Assembly: GCA_903848955.1 (NCBI GenBank) | Contig: CAINHS010000117.1 | Coordinates: 1 to 33,469, forward strand | Origin: an uncultured beta proteobacterium | Lineage (GTDB): Bacteria > Pseudomonadota > Gammaproteobacteria > Burkholderiales > Rhodocyclaceae | Length of the DNA stretch: 33,469 nucleotides | Reading direction: 5' to 3' | In this document: piece after piece, positions 1 to 9,885 of the stretch | Numbering within the stretch: position 1 is the stretch's first letter | Layout of the letters: each line of letters starts with the position of its first letter | Notes under the pieces: model-generated | Told to the model about the DNA's origin: nothing | Database searches by the model: none | Seen by the model: only the letters and a program-made list of their open reading frames with translations | Made by a program: the position numbers and the translations under genes

Positions 1-27
1 CTCCTGGGCTATTCGGTGCGCGGTGGA

Positions 28-801
28 TTACTTGTTCTTCCAGACCGGCTTGCGCTTCTCTATGAACGAGTTGAGACCTTCCTTGGCATCTTCGGTGGCC
101 ATCAGATCCTTGAGGTAGTGCTGTTCGATGTGGAACAGGGCCTCATAGAACGGACGGGTTGCCGCTTCCTTGACGGCTTTCTTGGTGTGTAGCAGCGCAA
201 CCCGGGACAGCGATGTGAATTGTTCGAGGAATCGGGCCGTATCGGCCGCAAAGCTCTCCTTCGGAAACACGCGATTGACGAGGCCGATACGATGCGCTTC
301 CTGCGCATCGATGATGCCGCCGCCAAGCAGCAGTTCCATCACCTTGATCATCGGAATCTGGCGCGGCAGAAGGATCGCCGCTATCGGCGGGAACACGCCC
401 AGTTTGATTTCCGGCTGGCCAAGCTTGGCGTTCTCGGACGCCACCACCATGTCGCAGGCGATGGCCAGTTCGCAACCGCCGCCCAGCGCGGCCCCGTTGA
501 CCGCCGCCACGGTGGGTATCGATACCTGCATCAGACGCTTGAGGATGCCGTGGAACACATCGATCATCTTGACCACCTTGTCCGGCGTGTGATCAACCAC
601 GTCAACGCCGGAAGAGAAGGTCTTGTCACCGTTGCCGGTAATGATCAGGACTTTGGCCGTGGTGTTTTCCATCGCCAGATCGAGCGCGGTATTCATCTCC
701 TCCATGGTGGCGATGTCCAGCACGTTGTATGGCGGCCGGTTGATGGCGAGGCGCAGCGTTTCGCCGTTGTCCTCGTAGGAGATGAATTTGAAATCTGCCA
801 T
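28..801 (-). CDS. dch: Dch-like cyclohexa-1,5-diene-1-carbonyl-CoA hydratase (enoyl-CoA hydratase family)
   Basis: A 257-residue crotonase-family protein. It shows the oxyanion-hole motif around AAVNGAALGGGCELAIACD (about residues 98-116) and the LGQPEIKLGVFPP segment that follows. The stretch SSGVDVVDHTPDKV, where common enoyl-CoA hydratases have a CAGAD-type sequence, is what I recall from dienoyl-CoA hydratases of anaerobic benzoyl-CoA degradation (Dch, BzdW, BamR). That enzyme adds water to cyclohexa-1,5-diene-1-carbonyl-CoA, the product of benzoyl-CoA reductase, in the cytoplasm. The ATG is preceded by an AAGGGGAA ribosome-binding site. It lies downstream of a broken gene that also resembles anaerobic benzoyl-CoA genes, which supports the assignment. 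The family is certain; the exact substrate is inferred, and a general enoyl-CoA hydratase remains possible. Confidence 0.65.
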   Translation of the reverse strand: MADFKFISYEDNGETLRLAINRPPYNVLDIATMEEMNTALDLAMENTTAKVLIITGNGDKTFSSGVDVVDHTPDKVVKMIDVFHGILKRLMQVSIPTVAAVNGAALGGGCELAIACDMVVASENAKLGQPEIKLGVFPPIAAILLPRQIPMIKVMELLLGGGIIDAQEAHRIGLVNRVFPKESFAADTARFLEQFTSLSRVALLHTKKAVKEAATRPFYEALFHIEQHYLKDLMATEDAKEGLNSFIEKRKPVWKNK

Positions 802-852
802 GAATGTTCCCCTTGAGTTCCCGCTTGCTCCGGTTAGAAAAGATCGTCCATT

Positions 853-1310
853 TCATCCGCGCCCCCACGCCAGGCGGCCGTCGCCGCCGCAACCAACCTT
901 TGCGGAGGTGACGGCACACAGGAAGGCAGGGCTGTCCGCCACGTCGGGCAAACTGTCGCCGGGTATGCCGAGCAGATCGCCGCTCTGCGCTCCGATACCG
1001 GGGAAGGTCGCATCAAAATCCAGGTCGCTCAATGCATCCACATTCGCAATGCGGGCATTATAGTTGAGGCTCACGTCGCGCTTTTCGACTTCCGCAAGCT
1101 CCTGATCGATCACGGCCAGCAGCACGCGGTAAGAGGGGATTTCGTAGCGGGCCATGCCCCGCGCAGCGCGGAAGCGATCGGCAGATCTTCCGCGCTATAG
1201 GCGCACATCGTCGCCACAACCTGACCACTGGTGCGGCCCTTCCAGGCTCGAGCGTAGTCGTGCCGATTCTCATACCCGTCCTTGAACCGGTCGAACAAAC
1301 CATCAGCCAT
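853..1310 (-). pseudogene. Broken fusion: benzoyl-CoA reductase/HgdB-type N-terminus joined to a GltD/BzdV-type oxidoreductase fragment
   Basis: A GGAGG site followed by ATG at 1310 opens a frame whose first ~43 residues (MADGLFDRF..., then ARAWKGRTSGQVV and a CAYSAEDL stretch) resemble the N-terminus of benzoyl-CoA reductase/2-hydroxyacyl-CoA dehydratase subunits. Those normally continue with an AAGMLP-type motif, which is absent. This frame soon stops, at about 1110. From about 1155 a different frame reads GMARYEIPSYR, then GIGAQSGDLLGIPGDSLP. These are characteristic of the FAD/NAD(P) domain of GltD-like oxidoreductases such as BzdV of anaerobic benzoate clusters. That piece stops near 853, before the NAD-binding motif. 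The simplest reading is a deletion that joined two genes out of frame. A sequencing error alone would not explain the change of protein family. Family labels come from motif recognition only. Confidence 0.55.
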
Positions 1311-1545
1311 TGCTGCCTCCTCGTTGGCTATCCGCCGCACCGCAGTGCCCGTGACGCGCCTTTCTGTTAATCAGGCCGAAGACTATTATTCCAAGGATGA
1401 AACATAATGCACGTTCGGAGCCGAGTATGAGTTATTGGAAATTTTGCGTCAAGCGCATGATGCAATATTCTGCCTTTTCCGAATACACCTATATTTCATT
1501 GTATTTCATTGTGTTACGTGGCTGTTATGGCGCCCGGGCGATCAA

Positions 1546-1592
1546 TATAATTGCACGATAGTTGACGCACATCAAAACACTGCACTATAGTT
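1546..1592 (+). promoter_or_regulatory. Candidate boxR promoter and operator with a repeated TGCAC box
   Basis: The 334-base gap 1311-1644 has no gene. It contains two near-identical 12-mers, TGCACGATAGTT (1552-1563) and TGCACTATAGTT (1581-1592), 29 bases apart. TTGACG (1562-1567) and TATAGT (1586-1591), 18 bases apart, make a plausible sigma-70 promoter, with the second repeat overlapping the -10. A further TATAAT lies at 1546-1551. Additional TGCA motifs lie at 1408-1411 and 1461-1464. The BzdR/BoxR family is known to use TGCA-containing operators, so autoregulation by BoxR is a reasonable inference, not shown by the sequence. Confidence 0.5.
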
Positions 1593-1644
1593 CCAACCCA
1601 ACGGAGCAAGTACTCCAAAGACCGGACCCCGATGGGCGGGCACT

Positions 1645-2538
1645 ATGAATGCGAGCACGAAATTCGAAACACCGGCGTCCTCCAGCCTCGTCGATCAAGC
1701 CGACGCCGAGTTCATCCTGGCACTTGGCGTACGCGTTCGCGAAGCACGGGCGCGTCGCGGCATGTCGCGCAAGGCACTGGCACTCAGTGCCGGCGTTTCC
1801 GAGCGCTACCTGGCGCAGGTCGAAAGCGGCGAAACCAATCCATCCATCATGGTCCTGCGCCATGTCGTCACTGCCCTCGGGATATCACTGATCGAACTGC
1901 TCGAGCCGCAACACGGTTCGCCGGGGTACCGGCTGATCGCCCGCTTCCTTGAGCAACTCACCCCCGACCGGCTGGAGGAAGCCCTGTTGCGCCTGATGCG
2001 GGATTTCGGCAACGAGGACGCCTCGCGCCGCAAGCGCATTGCCCTGGTCGGCCTGCGCGGTGCAGGCAAGTCAACGCTCGGGCGCGCACTCGCCGGCGAA
2101 CTCGCCATGCCCTTCGTCGAACTCAACAACGCGATCGAAGCCGAAGCCGGCATGAGTCTCAACGAAGTATTCATGCTCTATGGCCAGCCCGGTTTCCGCC
2201 GCCTCGAACGGCGCTGCCTGGAAAACTTCATCGCCGAGAATGAAAGCGCAGTCATCACGGTAGGCGGCGGCATCGTTTCCGAAGCGGAGACATTCAACCT
2301 GCTGCTGATCAACTGCTACACCGTCTGGGTCAAGGCAAGCCCGGAGGAACACATGTCGCGCGTCGTCGCCCAGGGCGATTTGCGTCCGATGGAAGGCAAC
2401 ACCGAAGCCATGGAGGATATGCGCCGCATTCTCCTCGCCCGCGAGCCCCTCTATTCGAAAGCCGATTTCACGCTCGACACCACCGGCCGGCAAGCCGGAG
2501 ATTGCCTGGCGCAATTGCGCCAGGCTGTTACAACCTGA
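1645..2538 (+). CDS. boxR: BoxR: XRE-type benzoyl-CoA-responsive regulator with shikimate-kinase-like domain
   Basis: A 297-residue regulator in two parts. Residues ~25-88 are an XRE helix-turn-helix (SRKALALSAGVSERYLAQVE). Residues ~130-297 resemble shikimate kinase, with an intact P-loop GLRGAGKST at 136-144 and a VGGGIVSE segment. This arrangement defines the BzdR/BoxR family, where the kinase-like domain binds benzoyl-CoA as inducer instead of phosphorylating shikimate. It starts the box operon, 28 bases before boxC, so it most likely represses boxRCBA until benzoyl-CoA accumulates. The start is the ATG that leaves a short N-terminal tail before the helix-turn-helix; no strong ribosome-binding site is visible. 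BzdR, the anaerobic-pathway paralogue, is the alternative; the adjacent box genes favour BoxR. Confidence 0.85.
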   Translation: MNASTKFETPASSSLVDQADAEFILALGVRVREARARRGMSRKALALSAGVSERYLAQVESGETNPSIMVLRHVVTALGISLIELLEPQHGSPGYRLIARFLEQLTPDRLEEALLRLMRDFGNEDASRRKRIALVGLRGAGKSTLGRALAGELAMPFVELNNAIEAEAGMSLNEVFMLYGQPGFRRLERRCLENFIAENESAVITVGGGIVSEAETFNLLLINCYTVWVKASPEEHMSRVVAQGDLRPMEGNTEAMEDMRRILLAREPLYSKADFTLDTTGRQAGDCLAQLRQAVTT

Positions 2539-2566
2539 AGCTGATCAACACGAGACGGAGCAGCGA

Positions 2567-4237
2567 ATGACTTATCCCGAAGCCCCCCCGCAGACCATCA
2601 CCTATGACACCCACCCCGCTGCCTACAAGCACTGGCGCCTGAGCTTCGACGGCCAGGTCGCGACGCTGCACCTGGACATCAGCGAGGACGGCGGCATCAA
2701 GCCCGGCTACAAGCTGAAGCTGAACTCCTACGACCTCGGCGTCGACATCGAACTCTACGATGCGCTGCAGCGCATCCGCTTCGAGCATCCCGAAGTGCGC
2801 AGCGTCGTCGTCACCTCCGGCCGCGATCGCATCTTCTGCTCCGGCGCCAATATCTTCATGCTGGGCCTATCGACCCACGCCTGGAAAGTGAATTTCTGCA
2901 AATTCACCAACGAAACGCGCAACGGCATCGAGGATTCCAGCCGCCATTCCGGACTCAAGTTCATCGCCGCCTGCAACGGCACCACCGCCGGCGGCGGCTA
3001 CGAACTGGCGCTGGCCTGCGACGAAATCATCCTGGTCGATGATCGCTCCTCCGCGGTCAGCCTGCCGGAGGTTCCCCTGCTCGGCGTGCTGCCCGGCACC
3101 GGCGGCCTCACCCGCGTCACCGACAAGCGCCACGTCAGGCGCGACCATGCCGACATCTTCTGCACCCTGACCGAAGGCGTGCGCGCCCAGCGCGCCAAGG
3201 AATGGCGGCTGATCGACGACTATGCCAAGCCCCAGGCTTTCGCCGAGAAGGTCAAGCAGCGTGCCGAGCAACTCGCAGCGCAAAGCGACCGCCCGGCCGA
3301 TGCCGCGGGCGTCGCCCTGCCCGCGCTCAAGCGTCGCATCGACGCGGCCGGCTATCACTACGAAACGGTCGACGTCCTCATCGACCGCAAGGCACGTCGC
3401 GCCACGCTGACCGTCGCCGCCCCGGCAAGCGCCGCGGCCGACAGCATCGACGGCATCGTCGCCGCCGGCGCCGCCTGGTGGCCGCTGCTGATGGCGCGCG
3501 AACTCGACGACGCCATCCTCATGCTGCGCACCAACGACCTCGAAATCGGCACCTGGGTGCTGAAGACCCGCGGCGACGCGGCGCACGTGCTTGCCGCCGA
3601 TGCCGCGATGAACCGGCACAGGCAGCACTGGTTCGTGCGCGAAACCATAGGCATGCTGCGGCGGACCCTGGCCCGCCTCGACGTCACTTCGCGCACCATG
3701 ATCGCCCTCGCCGAAGGCGACAGCTGCTTCGCCGGCACGCTGGCCGAACTGCTGCTCGCCGCCGACCGCAGCTACATGCTGTCACTGCCTGACGACGAAA
3801 AGTCCGAGGCCGGGATCACGCTATCGGAGATGAATTTCGGCAGCTACCCGATGGTCAATGGCCAATACCGCATCGCCGCGCGCTTCTATGGCGAGGAAAG
3901 TCCACTCGCTGCCGCCAGGTCGGCAATCGGCAAGCCGCAGGGCGCCGCCGCCGCACGCGAACTGGGGCTCGTTACCGCAACGCCCGACGAGCTCGACTGG
4001 GCCGACGAGATCCGCATCGTCCTCGAAGAGCGCGCCAGCCTTTCGCCCGACGCCCTCACCGCGATGGAAGCCAACCTGCGCTTCGGCCCCGGCGAGACCA
4101 TGGAAACCCGCGTCTTCGGCCGCCTCTCGGCCTGGCAGAACTGGATTTTCATCCGTCCCAACGCCGTCGGCGAAACCGGCGCCCTGAAGGTTTTCGGCAG
4201 CGGCAACAAGGCCAAGTTCAACTGGGAACGCGTTTAA
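2567..4237 (+). CDS. boxC: BoxC: 2,3-epoxybenzoyl-CoA dihydrolase
   Basis: A 556-residue, two-part crotonase-superfamily protein. It catalyses hydrolytic ring opening of 2,3-epoxybenzoyl-CoA to 3,4-dehydroadipyl-CoA semialdehyde and formate, the second step of the aerobic benzoyl-CoA pathway. Its length (about twice a usual enoyl-CoA hydratase), the FCSGANIFMLGLSTHAWKVN segment near residues 90-110, and the CNGTTAGGGYELALACDEI oxyanion-hole region near 135-155 are typical of BoxC. A CGGAG ribosome-binding site precedes the ATG. It follows boxR directly and is followed by boxB after a 136-base gap that holds a repeat hairpin. No frameshift or missing segment was seen. Confidence 0.93.
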   Translation: MTYPEAPPQTITYDTHPAAYKHWRLSFDGQVATLHLDISEDGGIKPGYKLKLNSYDLGVDIELYDALQRIRFEHPEVRSVVVTSGRDRIFCSGANIFMLGLSTHAWKVNFCKFTNETRNGIEDSSRHSGLKFIAACNGTTAGGGYELALACDEIILVDDRSSAVSLPEVPLLGVLPGTGGLTRVTDKRHVRRDHADIFCTLTEGVRAQRAKEWRLIDDYAKPQAFAEKVKQRAEQLAAQSDRPADAAGVALPALKRRIDAAGYHYETVDVLIDRKARRATLTVAAPASAAADSIDGIVAAGAAWWPLLMARELDDAILMLRTNDLEIGTWVLKTRGDAAHVLAADAAMNRHRQHWFVRETIGMLRRTLARLDVTSRTMIALAEGDSCFAGTLAELLLAADRSYMLSLPDDEKSEAGITLSEMNFGSYPMVNGQYRIAARFYGEESPLAAARSAIGKPQGAAAARELGLVTATPDELDWADEIRIVLEERASLSPDALTAMEANLRFGPGETMETRVFGRLSAWQNWIFIRPNAVGETGALKVFGSGNKAKFNWERV

Positions 4238-4261
4238 CACCCCCTACCCCAGACCTTAACT

Positions 4262-4337
4262 ACAGAGACACAGAGGCACAGAGAAAAGCAGGCAGAAGAT
4301 TGTTGTTGAATTCCGCTGTGTCTCTGTGCCTCTGTGG
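4262..4337. repeat. CACAGAG-unit inverted repeat between boxC and boxB
   Basis: The gap 4238-4373 contains two arms, 4262-4283 and 4316-4337, each built of tandem 8-base CACAGAG[A/G] units in opposite orientation. They can pair over about 22 bases with a few mismatches and a ~32-base loop. The same family recurs between boxB and boxA. It resembles the dispersed CACAGAG/CTCTGTG intergenic repeats of many environmental proteobacteria. It is not a CRISPR: there are only two arms, inverted, with no spacers. Confidence 0.8.
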
Positions 4338-4373
4338 TGAATGTTCTTATCGTCTCAAACTTCGGAGAATGCA

Positions 4374-5798
<1,425 letters not shown>

Positions 5799-5808
5799 AG
5801 AAATCTGA

Positions 5809-5911
5809 ACCACAGAGACACAGAGTCACCGAGAAAAAGCAATCTTGCAGGAGATGCCAAGTCACACGCGGGCCTGTCTTGCATTTCTCTGTGCCTCTGT
5901 GTCTCTGTGGT
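5809..5911. repeat. CACAGAG-unit inverted repeat between boxB and boxA
   Basis: The 154-base gap contains two 28-base arms at 5809-5836 and 5884-5911. The reverse complement of the right arm matches the left at 26 of 28 positions, so the transcript could form a long hairpin with a ~47-base loop. It is the same repeat family as in the boxC-boxB gap. No run of T follows, so a terminator is unlikely. Confidence 0.85.
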
Positions 5912-5952
5912 GAAATGCCGGTTTTTGGCACCCCAACCGCAAGGACATTGCA

Positions 5953-7188
5953 ATGACAGCGACCGCCATCCTGCGCCAGCACCTGATCGATCCCGAGATA
6001 TGCATTCGCTGCAATACCTGCGAAGAAACCTGCCCGGTGGATGCGATCAGTCACGACTCGCGCAACTACGTGGTCGACGCGGCCAAATGCAAGTACTGCT
6101 ACAACTGCATCTCGCCCTGCCCGACCGGAGCCATCGACAACTGGCGCCATGTCGCGGCAGAAAATAGCTATTCCCTTGCCGAGCAATTGTTATGGGATAC
6201 GCTGCCGCAACAGGTCGCGTTCGATCAGGCGACACCGGCCGGCGCGAACAGTGCCGCGGCGCTGCCCGACGAGGTGGAGAAGATCGCCGCCGCATCGACT
6301 GCCGGCCAGGGCGGCGCAGCGCCGCCGCCGTGGTCGGCCGCGCATCCCTACGTCAATCTCTACTCGATCCAGAAACCCGCGGTGGCAACGGTCAGCGGCA
6401 ACTTCCGCCTGACGGCGGAGGATGCTTCGAGCGATATCCGTCACATCGTGCTCGATTTCGGCAATGCCTCGTTTCCGGTGCTTGAAGGACAGACCATCGG
6501 CATCCTGGCGCCCGGGCTGGACACCGACGGCCGGCCGCATCACGTCAGGCTGTATTCCGTCGCCAGCCCTCGCGACGGCGAACGGCCGCGCTACAACAAC
6601 CTCTCGCTCACGGTAAAGCGCGTCAGCGAGGATCACGAAGGCGTCGCGGTCCGCGGCGTTGCCTCGAATTTTCTCTGCGACCTCAAGAAGGGTGACAAGG
6701 TCAATGTCGTCGGCCCCTACGGCACCAGTTTCCTGATGCCGAATCATCCGGGCAGCAAACTGCTGATGATCTGCACCGGCACCGGTTCAGCGCCGATGCG
6801 TGCCATGACGGAACGCCGGCGGCGCAAGTCGCTGCCCGGCGAGGATGGCAAGCTGATGCTGTTCTTCGGCGCCCGCACAGCGACCGAACTGCCCTACTTC
6901 GGGCCGCTTACCCGGCTACCGAAGGAATTCATCGACATCAACTTTGCTTTTTCGAGAGCCCCCGGCCAGGCCCGGCAATACGTACAGGATCTCATCCGCA
7001 ACCGGGCCGACGAGGTTGTACGCCTGCTGCGCGACCCCGATACCTATGTGTACCTGTGCGGCCTGAAGGGCATGGAGACCGGCGTCGACCAGGCCTTCAG
7101 CGATATCTGCAGCGGTGCTGCGCTGAACTGGAAGATACTCCAGGCCGAGCTTCTGCTGCAGGGGCGTTACCACGTCGAAACCTATTGA
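5953..7188 (+). CDS. boxA: BoxA: NADPH-dependent reductase component of benzoyl-CoA 2,3-epoxidase
   Basis: A 411-residue iron-sulfur flavoprotein that passes electrons from NADPH to BoxB. The N-terminus carries two [4Fe-4S] motifs: C17, C20, C23 and C27 ([12 protein letters not shown]), and C46, C49, C52 and C56 ([12 protein letters not shown]). A linker rich in Ala and Pro (~90-125) leads to a ferredoxin-NADP reductase-like module with the FAD-binding RLYSVAS segment and the nucleotide-binding [13 protein letters not shown] segment. An AAGGAC ribosome-binding site precedes the ATG. It is the last gene of the operon; boxD (semialdehyde dehydrogenase) and the benzoate-CoA ligase gene are not in this window. 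Its end faces the liv genes, with a terminator between. Confidence 0.94.
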   Translation: MTATAILRQHLIDPEICIRCNTCEETCPVDAISHDSRNYVVDAAKCKYCYNCISPCPTGAIDNWRHVAAENSYSLAEQLLWDTLPQQVAFDQATPAGANSAAALPDEVEKIAAASTAGQGGAAPPPWSAAHPYVNLYSIQKPAVATVSGNFRLTAEDASSDIRHIVLDFGNASFPVLEGQTIGILAPGLDTDGRPHHVRLYSVASPRDGERPRYNNLSLTVKRVSEDHEGVAVRGVASNFLCDLKKGDKVNVVGPYGTSFLMPNHPGSKLLMICTGTGSAPMRAMTERRRRKSLPGEDGKLMLFFGARTATELPYFGPLTRLPKEFIDINFAFSRAPGQARQYVQDLIRNRADEVVRLLRDPDTYVYLCGLKGMETGVDQAFSDICSGAALNWKILQAELLLQGRYHVETY

Positions 7189-7224
7189 CCGCCGGTTCCG
7201 CGCCCGCAGTCAGATACCACCAAG

Positions 7225-7246
7225 AAAAAACCCGCACGAAGCGGGT
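7225..7246 (-). terminator. Rho-independent terminator of the pad-liv operon (convergent with boxA)
   Basis: The inverted repeat ACCCGC-ACGAA-GCGGGT (7230-7246) is followed, on the minus strand, by a run of six T and then CTTGG. It therefore ends transcription coming from livK. On the plus strand only TGTCTTCTTTG follows, so it may also stop boxA transcripts, less efficiently. A second small hairpin, CGCCC-TCTC-GGGCG, lies at 7263-7276. Confidence 0.8.
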
Positions 7247-7305
7247 GTCTTCTTTGCGTACCCGCCCTCTCGGGCGCATACGGCATTTCAGGATGTTGAC
7301 GAGCC

Positions 7306-8457
7306 TCAGTTGACCAGAGTCCAGTCTCCATTCTTGATTTCCAGCATGCGGAAAGCCGACTGATCCAGGCCCATGTGATCCGTTGCCGACATATTGACCT
7401 TGCCGCCGGTGCCGATGTAGCCCTTGGTGGCTTCGATCGCATCCCGCACCTTGGCTTTGTCCGTTGAACCGGCGCGCTTGAAGGCATCGACCGCGATCAT
7501 CAGTCCATCGTAAGCATGGCCGCCGAAGGTCGACACATCCTCCTTGAAGCGCTCGCTGTAAGCCTTGCGGTATCCCGTGGCGACGGGCTTCTGCGGGTCG
7601 CCAGCCGCCAGTTTGTCCGCCACCAGCAAGGCTGCCGCAGGAAGACGGACACCTTCAGCCGCCGGCCCGGAGAGCTTGATGAACTCTTCCGAAGCGACGC
7701 CGTGCGCGTGGTAGAGCGGCAGGGTGATGCCGAGTTGCTTGTAGTTCTTGTTGACCACCGAGGGACCCTGCCCCAGACCGAAGACGAATACCGCCTGCAC
7801 GCCCGCCGTGTTCTTGATCTTGGTCAGTTGCGGCGTCATGTCGGTGTCCTTGGGCCCGTAGGTCTCATTGGCCACCAGGGTAATCCCCATCTTGGTCGCC
7901 ATGGCCTCGGTTTCCTTCTTGCCGGAGGCGCCGAAGCCGCTGGTTTCGGAGAACAGTGCAATCTTGGTGAGATTACGCTTCTTCATGTCGTCGAACACCT
8001 TTTCCGCCGCCATGCGATCGGTATGCGGCGTCTTGAACACCCACTTCTTCACCGGCTCGACGATGACCACGGCGCCTGCCAGTGAAATGAACGGCAGTTC
8101 CGCCTTTTCGACCAGGGGAATCATCGACATGGTCGAACCCGTGACGGTGCCGCCGACGATGATGTCGACCTTGTCATCGTCGATCAGGCGCTTGGCAAAA
8201 CCGTTGGCCTTGGCGGCGTCGCTGCCGTCGTCGTAATGCACCAACTGCAGCTGGCGGCCCAACACCCCGCCTTCCTTGTTGATCTTCTCGATGTACAGCT
8301 GCAGCGTTTTCAGTTCGGGATCGCCCAGGAAAGCGGCCGGGCCGGTGACCGAAAGCACGGACCCGATCTTGATCGGATCCGCCGCCAGCGCCGAAAAGCT
8401 GGCACCGACTGCAATCGCGGCGGCAGTGACGATCTTGAGCAAAGAGTGTTTGACCAT
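7306..8457 (-). CDS. Periplasmic LivK-type substrate-binding protein of an ABC transporter
   Basis: A 383-residue type I periplasmic binding protein. Residues 1-25 form a clear Sec signal peptide (basic start, AAAIAVGASF core, cleavage after SALAA). The mature part opens with DPIKIGSVLSVTGPAAFLG, the usual start of the branched-chain amino acid binding family, and continues with a VGGTVTGSTM segment. A GGAGGAAA site precedes the ATG. It is last in a run with livHMGF, separated from the ATPase gene by 89 bases, so it probably captures the substrate for that importer. Homologues in aromatic clusters bind aromatic acids. Phenylacetate, phenylalanine or benzoate are likely candidates from context; sequence alone cannot decide. 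Confidence 0.85.
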   Translation of the reverse strand: MVKHSLLKIVTAAAIAVGASFSALAADPIKIGSVLSVTGPAAFLGDPELKTLQLYIEKINKEGGVLGRQLQLVHYDDGSDAAKANGFAKRLIDDDKVDIIVGGTVTGSTMSMIPLVEKAELPFISLAGAVVIVEPVKKWVFKTPHTDRMAAEKVFDDMKKRNLTKIALFSETSGFGASGKKETEAMATKMGITLVANETYGPKDTDMTPQLTKIKNTAGVQAVFVFGLGQGPSVVNKNYKQLGITLPLYHAHGVASEEFIKLSGPAAEGVRLPAAALLVADKLAAGDPQKPVATGYRKAYSERFKEDVSTFGGHAYDGLMIAVDAFKRAGSTDKAKVRDAIEATKGYIGTGGKVNMSATDHMGLDQSAFRMLEIKNGDWTLVN

Positions 8458-8546
8458 GGTTGTTTCCTCCGTATATGTTTAGTGACAGCTATTGCCAGGG
8501 GGTGATTCTAATGAACATTTCAAGGCGTGCGAGGTGTTGCCTCCGA

Positions 8547-9863
8547 TCAGATGCCAAGATAGGCGGATCTCACCTGCTCATTGTCGAGCAATTCACTGCC
8601 GGTACCGGATAGAACGGTTTCTCCGGTCTCGATCACATAGGCCCGGTCCGCGATGGACAGTGCCGCCTGGGCGTTCTGCTCGACCAGGAAAACGGTCTTG
8701 CCATGCTCGCGCAGGCTGATGATCGCATTGAAGATCTCCTGGATCAGCAGCGGCGCGAGGCCCATCGACGGTTCGTCCAGCAGGAGCAATTTCGGCCGTC
8801 CCATCAGGGCCCGCGCCATCGCCAACATCTGCTGCTGGCCGCCGGACAGGGTTCCCGCTGCCTGGCGGTACTTCTGCCTGAGGATCGGGAACATGCCGTA
8901 CATCTGCTCCATGTCTTCCGCAACCGACACCTTGTCGCTGCGGGTATAGGCTCCCAGGCGCAGGTTGTCTTCCACCGTCAGGGGACCGAATACCTGGCGT
9001 CCCTCGGGCACCTGGCAGATACCCAGCCGGACACGCTGGTCGGGGCGCATGTGCGTAATGTCGTGCCCGGCAAAAACCACCTTGCCGCCGGATGCCTTCT
9101 GCACCCCGGAGATCGCCCGCAACAAGGTCGTCTTGCCGGCGCCATTGGCACCCACCAGAGCCACCAGCTGGCCCTGCCTGACTTCGATATTGACACCCCG
9201 CAGCGCCTGTATGCGCCCATAGGAACTGGTCAGGTTGGCCACCGACAGCAGCACCGGATGCGCTTCGACCACAGCATTCGCTGCGCCGACGAGACCGAAA
9301 CCAATCGGTGCAGGCGCCTGGTTGACGATGCGCGACATCAGGGCACGGAACTCGATCAGGGCGCTTTCGCCGAACAACGGATCACGGCTGTCGGCAAACG
9401 CGCTATTGATTCCTTGCCAGTCTGCCTCGGTCAATACTCTGCGCGCCAGCGGAAACAGGTCGCTTTCCTCTTTCATGATGTGCTGCCGCATCATCGAAAT
9501 GTAGTCTTCAAGTGTCTGCCGGAACTCGCGAGCCCCTTCCGGATAGGCGCCGACGACCGCCTTCAGCCGGGCACGCAGCCGCGCCACATCAGCCGGGGTA
9601 TTGGCATGCTCGCGCTGGAACTCGGCGATCATTTCGTTGCCTTCACTGCTGCGGGCGAGCACGGCCTTGTACAGAAACGCCTCCTCTTTGGGTTCGTGCA
9701 CCCGCTCGACATACTGCTCGATGTAGTCAAGGATCATGCCGAACAAGGCGGCATCCGGCTTTTCCTCGCCCTTGCCGAGATGCTTGCACAATTCTTCAAG
9801 AACCACGGTCAGCTGCCACATGCTGCGGTGCTCGTTGCTGATGATCTGCAGAGCCTCTGTCAC
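8547..9863 (-). CDS. livF: Hemerythrin (HHE) domain fused to a LivF-type ABC transporter ATPase
   Basis: A 438-residue fusion. Residues ~1-150 are a hemerythrin-like four-helix domain with candidate iron ligands H12, H56 and E60 (RVHEPKEEAF), H86 (EHANT), and H128 and E132 (RQHIMKEESDLF). Residues ~205-438 are a complete LivF ATPase: Walker A GANGAGKTT (238-246), signature LSGGQQQ, Walker B LLLLDEPSMGL, and the switch histidine region. Normal LivF is ~235 residues, so the N-terminal ~200 are extra. The start is a GTG preceded by AGGAGA; there is no stop or frameshift between domains, and the ORF is in the expected place in livHMGF. Hemerythrins bind O2 or sense redox/iron, so the fusion could tie uptake to oxygen; that is inference. 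Confidence 0.88.
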   Translation of the reverse strand: MTEALQIISNEHRSMWQLTVVLEELCKHLGKGEEKPDAALFGMILDYIEQYVERVHEPKEEAFLYKAVLARSSEGNEMIAEFQREHANTPADVARLRARLKAVVGAYPEGAREFRQTLEDYISMMRQHIMKEESDLFPLARRVLTEADWQGINSAFADSRDPLFGESALIEFRALMSRIVNQAPAPIGFGLVGAANAVVEAHPVLLSVANLTSSYGRIQALRGVNIEVRQGQLVALVGANGAGKTTLLRAISGVQKASGGKVVFAGHDITHMRPDQRVRLGICQVPEGRQVFGPLTVEDNLRLGAYTRSDKVSVAEDMEQMYGMFPILRQKYRQAAGTLSGGQQQMLAMARALMGRPKLLLLDEPSMGLAPLLIQEIFNAIISLREHGKTVFLVEQNAQAALSIADRAYVIETGETVLSGTGSELLDNEQVRSAYLGI

Positions 9864-9885
9864 GAAATTCTCCTGGGATCCGGTC

